A stretch of DNA of 64,000 bases from assembly GCA_902729315.2 (NCBI GenBank), contig LR746268.1, positions 7,237,501 through 7,301,500 on the forward strand, given 5' to 3'. This DNA comes from Spirodela intermedia (lineage: Eukaryota; Streptophyta; Magnoliopsida; Alismatales; Araceae). The notes beneath the pieces were generated by a model that saw only the letters and a program-made list of their open reading frames with translations, ran no database searches and was not told where the DNA came from. Position numbers and translations under genes: made by a program. Shown piece by piece: positions 29,701 to 41,972 of this stretch. Position 1 is the stretch's first letter, and the number at the start of each line of letters is the position of its first letter.

Positions 29701-32700
29701 ATTAGAGGAAGCATTTCCTTGATGCTTTAAATGGCATGATGCAAATTTCTACCCTCTTCAACGCTTCCAATAATTCTTCCCGTCCAATGTAGTCCTGATC
29801 CTTCCGAGCAGTCAAAATTCCAGCCTCGTTCCTGCCAACCGGTCAAAAAATCATCAAAAGAACAGCTACTGAAGAACGAAACGAATAATTAGAAAGTTAA
29901 GTCTTGGCAGCTACAGTATGTTCTGAAGCTCAGCACCCGTGAAGTCTACTGTCAGCTCTGCAATCTCCTGAAGAAGAATATCCTTTTCCTTTTCAGACTG
30001 GAAAAACTTGTTCCTTGCATGTACCTATCACATAGTTGGGCTGTCAGGAGAGTAACATGACAACATAAGAAAATTTCTGTAAATGGCAACTCAAATTAGA
30101 CGGGAACAGACCTGTAATATGGCCAGTCTACCATCTTTTGATGGCAAGCCAACCCTGATAATTTTGTCAAAGCGCCCCTTTCTCAAAAGAGCAGGGTCCA
30201 GTATGTCCAATCTATTAGTTGCACCAATCACTAATACCTGAAAAGCTGATTTTAGCAGTGTGACTATCATAAGTCCTTGATCGTAACTCGAATAACTAAC
30301 ATGCCAAATTATACCTGTGATGTAAATTCCTTGAATCCATCCATCTCGGTCAATATCTGAAGCAGACCTTGCTCCCTTTCAGCACCACCCTGTGATACAT
30401 ACGGTTGAAAGATTTTTGGTTAATGGAGTGAACTATCTGATATTATTCAAGATAAATCTTTTCAACGGAATGAAAAAATTAGTAGACTTCTAAAGGAAAA
30501 GAAGAATTATAATGAAAACATAATCTTAGAGAATTCTCATTCATGGCCATGAAAACTTAATGTCAATACATCATTGAGCACTTCAACACGATGAGAACCA
30601 ATAAAATCAAAAGAAAATCCCAACCGAACAAATCCATACATGGACCTTCATCTTGTACACTTTCTAGTTATGGACTCGAAGAATAATGAGAACTACGAAA
30701 AACCAGAATAGATCTCACCCCACCAACATCAGGACCACCACGCTTGCTACCAATTGCATCAATCTCATCAATAAATATTATTGACGGTGAAAATGATCTA
30801 GCGCTTGAAAAAAGATCCTTAACTCGTGCGGCTGCAACACCTACAAACATCTGGAGATTCATGTGTGAGATGTCAAAGTGATATTAACCCAAATGAAGGA
30901 TTAACCTCCCATTTTCTATGAAGCAAAGCTAAAACAATAAAGGGTATAAAAAGTACACGCAGAGGCAAGATTGTAGATGAAGAAATTTCACAAATGCGAC
31001 ACAGAGGCTCCATATAGTGCTCTAACCACAGAAGAACCTCGTTTGACATGAATGAATACTGTACTTTGGAAATAATCATGATAACCTTCCCAGATTCCAT
31101 GAACCATCAAAAATTAGATCCGTTCTCGATTGATATTCAACCAGAAAACATATTATGCAGAACATAATCATAAACAGCTAAGTCACAGGACCTACAAATG
31201 ATAGTATATTACCGTGCCCAAGGAAAATGAAATATTTGGGATCGATCAACATTACTGTTGTTCGACCAAATAAAACACGTCTTACTCCCGAATGTCACAA
31301 GGTCCATACATTCCATGCACCATTCTTTCATAGATTTTAAATCATATAAAGGAATATTTAAAAAGAATCTCAGCTTCACCTCCACAAAATCAGTTCCATT
31401 TGCTGCAAAGAAAGGAAGCCCAGCCTCTCCAGCAATAGCTTTAGCAAGTAGGGTTTTTCCTGTGCCAGGTGGCCCATGAAGGAGGACTCCTTTAGGGCAG
31501 TAGATGCCTTTATCTTGAAATTCCTCATCATTTTTAAGGATCCGCACTATCTCTTGCAGTTCTCTCTTTATATACTCTTGGCCTGCAAAATCATCAAATG
31601 TGACACCCGTAGTTTCTTCTGCTGATATGAATTTTGCCCTGTTACCACAAAACATCAAGGGATTGGCCCTCCGTATAAGCGTCATAATTGAACTAAGTAC
31701 CAAAGTAAAAACCGATTAGGAAGAAGAGTAACGTAAATCCCCCAGAATAAATCATATATTCAGAAAAACCAGTGAAATGCATGCCAGAGGTAATAGTGGT
31801 AATTTAGCAGATGTCAAAAAGAACACATACATGATAAATGAATGATATGAACGACGTAAATGGATCAACGCATTGCCATATGAACCAGATCTGTAATTTT
31901 TAAACTAACTCGAGTCAGATATAGACGGGAAGGTGAGTTACAGTGCAGAGTAACAAACCTCATTCCTCTCCGAATCAGCCTTGAATCCCACTTTCAAGGC
32001 TTGAACATTAACCAAAACAGGACCCAAGGCGATAGATCTATTATCATACAGTATTTCTACACCAATTTAAAGGGCTAAATATTGTACTAAGAGAAAAAAT
32101 TTAACTGTGGACCATCTTGTGAGTTGAAAAGTAAGTCTAAGACAAACTTCCCTGAATCAATTTTCAAGGGTACCATAACAGAACCGAATTTCAATTCAAG
32201 GGTAACCTAGAAGAATTGAGTCACAGAATAGAAAGTTTGGTAACATATAACACAAGTGTTATGGAGATTCCATAAAAATAAAGGAAATTAAATTGCTTTG
32301 AGTGGTCAGCAAGTTAAGTTATGACAAGATGAAGATGATCAGCCAACCCCAATCTAAATTAGCTGATTGGATAAGCAGAATCAACCTAATTAGGAAGATT
32401 TCTGCACATTCTTCTTCTTCATTCCCGTAATCAGACAATGCCTATGCCATGTATATTAATCAACTCCAATTGCAATAGCTAATTCCACCTTGCATGATGA
32501 ACGGTCACACGAAAAATGTATAGAAAAACGGATCTTATAGCATTGCGATGACTGAACGATTTGATTCAAAACCTACCAGAAACAGAATTAGCTAGGATTG
32601 AAAAATTAATGTGGAAGTCAAGAATGACAAAGTCTCAAAATCCACCACTCACCGGGACTTTCCCAAAGATCCAAGTGCGCGGCGTTTCAAAGGCGTCCTA

Positions 32701-35700
32701 GCTTTTTTCTCAGGAACACCCAGATCACAGGGAATCAACTTAGAATAGATAGGCCTCGCCCAGTTATCAATCCAGAGGTACAAAGCAATTGATATTGCAA
32801 AGCGCATAGACCAGATAACAGCAGTCGCAATTGTGGAGTATACTTCAGCAGGCACTGAATTAACATTAATAACATCAACGTGTATGAGCTGTTGATGTAG
32901 CTTCTGCCAAACATCATTCCAGCAATCAATTGGCATTCGATCAACAATATGGCGACGGAAAATAATTTCCCTGCCAGAACCCACAGACCCTTCTTTCGTT
33001 TCGTCTTTGTAATACGGTAATATCACTGCATAAATAGGAAGGCGTGTTAATGACATCATAATGCCCTTAGGACAAACAACTCAGAATTAATTGGCTATGA
33101 CCGGAGAAGTTTTATCTTTCTAACCATAGTTTCACTTTTTTACTTACGAACATGGGTCTATTCTTATCTGATTACCACTGCCAATGGATACAGCTATATC
33201 ATCATTTTCAGACAACATAATACACATCGTAAAGAGGGGAGATAAAATTCTTCCAGGTTCAACCAATCCACTCTTCCTGGATAATGCTCTTTTCACCCTT
33301 TGCCCTGTATGTTAGCCTTCCATGGAGCGAAATGAGGCCTTCGGATGAAGAGGAGAGAACAAAAAGCTGTGTGTTTCTTCTTACAAGGAAGTAAAATGTT
33401 GCACAGCATCTGCAGTTTAAGATAGGTATTTATTCTTTCTCATTTTTTTTCCATTATCACATAAAGTTTCTCCGGTTCCAGAGTATCCTTACTTCCCCCC
33501 AAAATCATTGTCCCCCCTCAGTGGGGGAGAAAATTACGGATTATGTTCCCCTCCCTCACGTTCTCCCATTCTGGTTGTGAAGACCAGTGATAAGGAGATT
33601 CAAAATTAGACAAAATAGATTGGGAGGCTAGATAGTTTAGTCTCTCGTAGCACTAGTTTTCCTCCCCATAACGAAGTTTACATGTCCATCCTGCAAGTCT
33701 ACCTCTAAGATTTCTGTATTAGCTTTATCTGATCCGATTTGTATTTCTGAATTATGTAGATTTACTCACATTGATTTATCACTGGTCATAAATTATTGAA
33801 TTTCTCAATAGAATTCTAATACCAAACCTTACTATGAGAATATTGATTATTCTTCAATAATATATCATATTTTCCATCTTCTATCCCATCAACATTATAG
33901 CCTAATTCTTTTGTTACAAATAGTTCTCCAACAGAAGGAAGCGTTATTTAAATTAATGTAAAATGATATAAGACTATTGAACAAGAAAAATTATTCATTG
34001 GAAATTCCAGGAATTAAACAAAAAAAATTATCTCATTAAATTACCTTTACCATTTTTCAATGAATTTGAAGGAGAGTGAGATCAACAGAACTGTTCTGCA
34101 GCCACTTCTCACTATAAACTTGTGTTTACTTAAAATCTCTCTTTGAAATTCACAGAGACATTGAACGATGCTAAGGGATTTGACTGACACTCCAATAAAA
34201 AGCTAACATTATCAGGTGATTCAATTGTAGAGGATAGATATCAGGTAGGTAATTGATCGGGAGACTTATTCAAATTATTGAACCCTACATTAGCTCTAGC
34301 CGCACCCAAATCAATGGCATAAGACTCATATGACGTGGATGACGTGGTGATTTCTCCTTCAATATGGACATGGATTATGAATTTGATGATTATTTTAGAG
34401 GATTGAGCGCCAAAAATGATAGAATTTTCATAGATAACTCAATTACTGAAGACACCAATGCAGAAGTAAAGAGGATAGGATAAGTCATCAATGATGTAAG
34501 TTCAAGGCAGTTTTTCTACTATTCCGGAAGAATCTGCCAGAAAAGAGAATCCGAAGAATTTTTTCTACTATTCCAGCAAGGTTGCACGTTAACTTTATAA
34601 GCCTCTGTATTTAGCTGTGTTTAGATGTTAACTTTATGATAAAAATAGAACTTTAGCTGCATTTCTTCAAAGCCGCAGTTCTGAATCCGTCTTAGTTGTC
34701 ACATCTCTGTTGAACAATAACTATAGTCTAACTGGCGATGGGACTAACATCATCAAGTCATATGGGAAAGGATTTGTCAGTATCAATAGGAGTCTATACC
34801 TTTCAGTTTGCCCAGCAGAAATCCAGCAGGATCAGTTTCAGGAGTATTGCCCACATTCACCTAGAGGTATTTAAGATGCAAAAACTGATAAAGACAATAT
34901 GGGGATAAGGAAAAAGTGATTCGGTCTCACGAAGTATGTGATCTGTACCAAAACTGACAATGGGAATCCATTTAGATGTTTCAATTCCCGTCTTCAAACC
35001 CCACCTCTCATTTTCAATGCGCTCTCTCACTTGCAGGCATTTGTATTAATTTGTGTACGGCAACTACCCTAGATTCCTTTCCTGGGGGAAACAGTGATAT
35101 AATTTTTACCAGACGATAGGCATCCTCAGCAATAGCTTGATTGTAATGTCCGGTGGTTGTGAATGTGAAAATGATTCAGTACTTCCATTAAACATTAGAA
35201 GCTGGTATGATATTCCAAGATAAGAAACTTAAATAAGAGTATAAAAGACTTACCAGAGACAGTTTGACCAAAATTTGAATACTCCATGAACTGAACATTA
35301 TTCGAATTAAGGAGCCTCCAAAATTCACTATAGTCGATTTTATGTGAATTTTCTGGATCCCACTCGGTTCCTTTCAATTTCCCTTGAAATTTCAGCAATG
35401 ATCTACTCCAAGATGAAGCCAAAACAAGCTGTCTCTCCAACTGCATATCAGCCTTTCTTTCGAAGTCTTCTAATCTGTTGATGCGTTCTCTCTCTGCATT
35501 TTTCAGCTTCTGCATACATGTTTAAATTATTCCATACTTGATCCACAACTAAAGACCAAAATAAAACATTAATAATAGCAACGGATAAAACATCAGCAAA
35601 TCTTTGCACACTCTTTTTTTCATGTTAACATGCAGTGATACGGTGCATGCTCAAGCAAAACGGTCGATATACAAAAGGTTTGATTAATGAACATGAAAAT

Positions 35701-36390
35701 TAGCGAGGTAAATCGCGTATTGACGTCCATAAACGCCTGGAAACTTGTAAAAAGGCCTCTAGACATGCTTAAGGAATGAATTCTCTTGAAGCCTGTCAAC
35801 TTGCCAACAGACAAGGGAGGTTGGCTACGTACAGCCATCCACTTTGCTAATGATTCCTAAATGGCTATACTTAGCATGATAATGTTTCATTCAGAACAGA
35901 CATCCGCTAAAAACTTCTAAGATTCTAAAGACTTGTAGTATTTATAAGCATCCGCTAAAGATTTTGATCCATCAGGAAAGCATCTGAACCCCATTGTTAA
36001 TCATCCAATCATCTCTAGGAACGTCCTATATTGGGTTTGCATCTAACCGAGGACCCACGGATCGTATTGTAAACTCGAATAAAAAAAACCCACGCTACAA
36101 CAGGTCATTAAAACAGGGAGCATTTTCCACTGAAAATTAGTCCACACCTCAAACAGCTGGGTAGATTCGGGATCCTCTCCAACTGGAGCGCACTCGTTGG
36201 ATATTGGAGCCGAGTCCGAAGCTGAGCTGAAAATTCTGAACTTGGGGATGCTCTTCCCAGTCCATCTGGTTGCAAGCGACTTGCGCCTCTTAGGAACCAG
36301 GTCTCTGCGGGACAACGGAAAAGGAATGGTGGTCTTTGGGAAGCACCCCGCCACAACTGGTCCCGGGCCAGCGAGGGTCATCCTCCCCAT
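26751..36390 (-). CDS. FTSHI4: FTSHI4: FtsH-like AAA+ protein lacking the protease zinc site (at least 16 exons)
   Basis: Chloroplast inner-envelope AAA+ protein. FtsHi proteins with Ycf2 form a complex reported to act as ATP-driven import motor and are essential for plastid development (established knowledge). Minus-strand exons, 5' to 3': 36390-about 36048, 35509-35254, 33025-32653, 31638-31380, 30850-30719, 30389-30315, 30237-30112, 30024-29915, 29831-29753, 29649-29512, 29399-29288, 28212-28049, 27946-27841, 27652-27576, 27128-26985, 26894-26751. Exons 2-16 give 765 codons; the total is near the 855 of Arabidopsis FTSHI4. Visible: transit-like N-terminus, hydrophobic [18 protein letters not shown] and a membrane segment about [17 protein letters not shown], Walker A GPPGTGKT, Walker [12 protein letters not shown], and the second region of homology ATNRLD...GRFD. 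Where active FtsH has HEAGH, this reads REAAV, so zinc binding is lost, as in the FtsHi group. The exon 1 to exon 2 join is out of phase as drawn; a short exon may be missing. Confidence 0.9.
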
Positions 36391-36440
36391 CTGCAAAGAA
36401 AGAAGGGGGGGAGGGTGAACGGAAGGAGAAACAAAAGGAG
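36391..36440. promoter_or_regulatory. 50-bp divergent gap between FTSHI4 and the gene at 36441
   Basis: Start codons of FTSHI4 (minus, 36390) and the plus-strand frame at 36441 are 50 bases apart, and the gap is purine-rich (AGAAGGGGGGGAGGG). A shared promoter with overlapping leaders would follow if both starts are right. A further FTSHI4 Met 9 bases in (36381) is an alternative start. Confidence 0.4.
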
Positions 36441-37188
36441 ATGCCTGCCGTCCTTCGGCTTGCCGGCCCTCTCGCCGCTCCTCCCCACGGCTCCGACGAC
36501 GGAGGGGAAGAGACGAGCAACTGTGGCTCTATCCTCTCTCAGGGTTTAAGCAACACAGACGAACAAAATTTCCCAGACGGGCCGAGCCCAACGTTCGAGG
36601 GAGGCCTCGTCTGGGCCTCCTGCGACGCCGCAAGCGCCAAACCCATCCTTGAACAGGTTTCCTTATTCCTAACTTGAATATATATTATTCTCATTATTAA
36701 ATGTTAATTAATACAAAACAAGGCCAATTTTTGTGAAATAATCCACTTTAGTACATTATTCACGAAAATTGAATTTTCAATCAATTAGAAGCGCCAAAGA
36801 GCAAATTAACCCTCCAACTTTCTTTTTTGTCAATTCGGACTTGGAAAAACTCTCCTTTCTCTCTCTCTCCCCCTCTCTCTCTCTCTCTCCCCCTCTCTCT
36901 AGAAGAGTATAAAACAATAGAAACAATGTAAAATGTTGATAGAAAATCTGAGTAGAATTCATGAGAGAGGCAACGCTGGAAGAGAAGAGCCGGACAGCTT
37001 GAAGTGAGCAGGCACAAACCATCGCCAGAGTAAAAAAGAATGTCCCACTCTCTGGGAAGAATTTGCATGACAACATTTCCAAAAAAAGAAAAAAAAACCA
37101 AGAGATGGTCAAGGTCTACAAGAAAGCAAGGAACCATTTCCATAAATGGAATATCCCTCGAGATGGCACAGCTCAAGATCGGCTCTAA
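36441..37188 (+). CDS. Unknown small basic protein, possibly truncated by a stop codon (2 exons)
   Basis: I do not recognise it. Exon 1 36441-36656 (72 codons from MPAVLRLAGPLAAPPH) ends LEQ|GTTTCC. Exon 2 starts 37012 after GAGCAG and stays in frame for 58 residues (AQTIARVKKNVPLSGKNLH, then Lys-rich KKRKKNQEMVKVYKKARNHFHKW) to TAA at 37186-37188. The same frame stays open for 32 more residues after that TAA (EELAKFFSDQMSDSISIIRELQTMI) to a TGA at 37285-37287. That downstream part reads like the natural helical end of the protein. So the gene may carry a recent nonsense mutation, or the frame may use a splice I did not see. Product: 130 residues, or 163 codons if read through. The gene is head to head with FTSHI4 and tail to tail (44 bp) with the fucosyltransferase gene. 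Confidence 0.45.
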
Positions 37189-37330
37189 GAAGAGCTGGCG
37201 AAGTTCTTCTCCGACCAAATGTCTGATTCTATTTCTATAATCAGAGAGCTTCAGACTATGATCTCTTCAACACTTCAGAGCAAGTGACGCCCAGCTGCTT
37301 GTAGCGATCGCAGAAGAAAACATTTCCTTT

Positions 37331-40300
37331 TTAGGAAAGTCTTCGTCTTCTGCATATGCACTCTGGTAGAGGGTTTTCATAGAAGGATTCTTCAGTTCTA
37401 AAGCGACCCCGACCTTTCATTCCCGGCAGGGGGCCGTATCTTTTCCTCGGAGCCCCTTGTCTGCCAATAGCAACAAGCACCTTTCTTCAGATAATCACGG
37501 CAGAGGAAAGAAAACATTGGTGTGAAGAGTAGCTAAGCTCTGCGCACATCTCACGAGTCATACACACCTGGACTTGTGCATGCGGCGCACGAGCTGGGCC
37601 GACATGGGTCCTTCGTTCAGCTCTCCCCTTTCGAATTTATCAAAAAGTTCTACCAATCCTTTCCTGAAATGGAATAATTCTTGGTAATTATAATAACACG
37701 AAATGTATTCGTAGGATTTTTGACCATAATACATCAAATTAGTCCATTTTTTCGTCTAAATGATCCGGTCGTATTGATTGAAAAATAAAAATAAAAAGGT
37801 AATGCATTCCAAATACGCAGAGAGGATAGAAAACTTGATAGTTCATAATAGATAACTCACATTGGCAAGAAAAATCATTCCAAGGAAAGATCAGCAAAGG
37901 GAGGCAGACGTTATCTCCAACCAAACGGATGTGAAAGGTCTAAATTTGCATGTTTTTGTCTAGGCCCATAGGTGGATGATAGGGAAAGAGAGAGATACTA
38001 AAGATTTACACAGAGGGAAGCATGGAAAGCTGACATGATCCTCACAACAGGCCTCTGGTGAAAGCAAGATTTCGCCATCTGCTCTAGCTGATGATCTATG
38101 GCCAATCAATGAAAGTATAAACAGTATGAATGCCATGATGAGACCTTTGAAGCTGGTTCTCCTAGTACTTCCCAGTATCATTCATCGATTGTGATACTAC
38201 TCACTTTAATAATATAAAGGACATTCATATGGAAAACTGATTTCTTTTCCAACACTGTTACTAGTTGCCAAGATTTTGACAATCACGGATACTCAGATCG
38301 TGGAAAAAAACCTACGGCCAAATTTTGTGGACACCATAAGAGAAGCCGTGGAGCATTTTTGTGGTTAAAAGAACAATCATACGTATATATAAGTCAAGAA
38401 AAGGAGTACCTATCAGGGACAATAGTCCTGCGATGCCCAAGAAATCTACGATGACCTTCAACAGCTCTTGCCATGTTTCCAGTGTATGAAGGAACAAAAA
38501 CATCACTTTCAACGGATATGATGTAATCCAGAGCCGCAGCCTGTGAGGCATGATTTGAAAATATCTTCAGCTCTTCTGGAGTCGCTAATGTATCCTGTCA
38601 CCAACTAAGTTTGTTAATACTGGTACATTAAAAACAAAGTCTCTAACACTCATTTCAAGGAACTTGGAAGAGATTTCAACTAACCTTAAAAACCAGATTA
38701 GGAAAGCGTGATCTTAAACTCGAAAGGTGAGCACCACTGCCAAATATTTCACCAGCTGCAATGTAGATCCAGGTGGATGGTCCATAGCCCAGAGCTTGAA
38801 GGAAAATACCCACTTCTTTTGGAGTTAGAGGGCAGAAACCTCCAATTCTTTGTTCTGTTGAGTTTATGTTCTTCGTTTTCCAGTGGCTTGTGCTCTCCCT
38901 GCGGACATAAGAATAACTAAGTAACACCGAACCACAAAGTGCAAAGAACTATGGCTCTAGAGAAAAGTTCCCACCTAATTTTTCTCAGCTCTTCAGCTTC
39001 TAACTCAGTAAGACCATATGTACAGCCAGTAAAAGATAGCATATCCTTTTCAAATCTTAAATGAAGGGCGATGTACCTCCCACGTGACTTCAACCGTTCC
39101 ACCAATGTCTGTGGTGTCATTATCATTGCAGACTCAGAACCTAGTTTACAAGGTACCCCAAAGGAGAACTCTTAAATGCACAAAGCCAGAAGATCAGCAA
39201 GTCCCAGGAGTAATGCAGTCAGACAACATTCAAAATAAGAAGAAAACAAATCAGACCTTCCCTAATATCTCGATAGGAGGAGAGAAACGAAGAGCATTGT
39301 ATAGGCAACGGCAACGTAGCCTCTGTATATCAAGTGGAAGGTCATTGTTTGCCAGTCTTGAATCAGACTTGGGAGCGTGAATCACCTGCGTTAAAACATT
39401 AACGTTCACCCTCGAACAAAAAATTATAAATATATGCAAATAACTAATATTGCATGTTATATTTCAGCCTACTAATGAAGCACATACATAAACTTTACTT
39501 CATAAATATCAAGTAAAAATCATCACAGAAAACAGAAAACTGATGGGATGATGGATAGATTTTCTTTGAGACATACTGAGGTATTAGACTAATGAACATA
39601 GATTGGCTCATTTAAAGTAAAATGCCACTTCAACTTTTTTTCAACACCATTATTTATAACCCATCTCCAAGATGATTCTAACATCACTCAATTAACAAAA
39701 ACCTGCAAAGCCCCATCGACTGTTTTGCGGCATTTTTTGTAGGTTACTGTCAAAGCATTAGTCACCCCATCCAAGGGAAGCTATAAGACTTGTATCAATG
39801 CTTTACTTGAATTATGTTGCATCATCGACCATGTCAAATGACTGTCAAGGAAAATATTGAAACCAGATTCAAATTGATACACAGAATTAAGATGAGTGCC
39901 TTCTCACATTCAAGCTGATTTGCAGAAACCTGTCTGTTCTATTTGCAGTGTGAAACGTTTCCCCTTCGTTAGTACACAATACGTCAACGCAAGTTTTCCC
40001 ATTCACCACAGAAAAATGGTTCTTACCCATTTTGTCTCTGCATTCTTCAACAGGGAAACATCTCCCATGTTCCCTCTCCAAACTCGGACCTCCTTAGAAA
40101 ATGCAAAGGACTCATAAAATTGGAATCAATTTCTGCCAGAAATCTGATGAATCCAAGATATCATCGCAACAAGATGCGAAAAGTCACACTCTATAAAAGA
40201 AGGGTTAAAGAAATAGTCGGATGACGCCCCTATATATCCGTTCAAAATCATTCCAAACAGGGGGACCCCTGATGAAGCACCTACCAGCCATAAAGGCAGT

Positions 40301-41934
40301 TGGCCCAAAGTGACAACTTCAGGAAGACAGATCCAACGCTCACTCCCCGCATGGGTTTCTGGCCATTTTGCGAGTACCACTGGAATTTACCCGCAATATC
40401 ACCTGTTCTTACACCACCCAACGGAAAAAACTATCAGCAATCACAAAAAGGGAAGTTCTCACAGGAAATTCATCACAAAAAACTATCACTCAATAATCCC
40501 TTGTTGTAACCATCCAGATCACTGAAGATAAAATGAAGCCAAAGCTCTCTTGAAAATGAACCCGGATGCTGCCAAGTTCCCAAGTGCCACTGTTTGACTA
40601 CAACACAAACATTTGTAAATATTTTTCCTTACATGATAACCATATGAAAAAATCATAAAAAACCATGCAAGCAGATATTATGACACCAATTAGTCCAAAG
40701 AAAGAATGGTGTACTTTGGCATATGCCGCCTTCTCTACACTTTCAATCCATTGCCTTCTTAAAACTATTTTAAAAGGCCCAGGATAAAGAAAGGCAAAAG
40801 TATTGGCATTTAATTGGGAGCATGTGTGTATGTAAAGCACTCTTGTATTCCACAAGAATGAAGCAGGAATAAAATTAATGTAGAAACTGCTGATTGATAA
40901 CCGCTATAGAATCTCATTGGAAATAGACAGCAAACGAACTTAATGATACCAAACAGGAATGTAGACGTTTTGCAAGGCAAAATCTTTTCACTGACAGAAA
41001 ACACATTAACGGTGGTAAATGGTAGTCTTCAGAACTAGATTGGCATAACTTTTTCCCAAAAGAACTCACACCAAATAACAAGAAGTAGACCAATACCCGG
41101 TAGTCTTTCCAGATCTGCGCTATCTCCTCATAATAACTCAAACTAGCCCAGGAAGAGAAGTGTTTGCGAGCCCTTGGAAGAAATGCTGACTCCTTGGGAA
41201 GCTCCTTTAATATTCGAACATCTCCCTCCAAGGATTTGATGAAATGAAGCTCATCAAAAATGTCAGCAAATGTGCTGTAATAAGTGTACAAAGATGAAAG
41301 ACACTGTTAGCGAAAGCTGCCTTGCATTCATTGCTATCTATAATTATAAGTAAAAGTATAGGCTGTAAAAGGTGAGGAAGCTCACAAGAGCAAATGAAAA
41401 AATAAACATCCAACCTGGAATCTCGCCAAAATGATTTCTTATCCAATTCAGGAATCACCAGTGTTGCATTCAATATACGTGCCACAGCAACCATGTCACA
41501 TATCTGTAAGCAGAACACTATCAGTGCACATCCTCATAAGAACTCTTCAGTTAATTTCTACAAACAGTTCACAAAACTACAATCAAAATGATTTTTCCAC
41601 CAAAAGAAAATGTTTTTTTTCACAAAACTGCAATCAAAAGACCGGATCCTCTACAGAGACGATCATATTTTGACAGAAGGGAAGATTAAAAAAACTGAAT
41701 TATGTTAGTTTTATGAGACACAGTTCAATCTCACTTGAAGGTCATTACAAACAAAGTGCCAGCAAGAGTTGTGCAAGTTACACAAGATTTGTGCAAGTAA
41801 CATCTTTGCCTATTGAGGTGGAAAGTCTTGAATAAGACCCAAGAAGTAAAAAACTTCGGATGCATGGAAGAAATAAAAGCTATGTTCTCCAAAGATAACA
41901 TTACAACCTCTGGTGAATGCACCAGTATGGGAAG

Positions 41935-41972
<38 letters not shown>

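Noticed and set aside
34800-34875. Possible extra FTSHI4 exon reading [20 protein letters not shown]
   Set aside because: Joined to the previous exon it falls out of frame and meets a stop, and the neighbouring exons already join in frame without it.
36781-37218. Minus-strand frames of 111 and 145 codons
   Set aside because: They cross a CT/GA repeat and are antisense to the small plus-strand gene; no domain seen.
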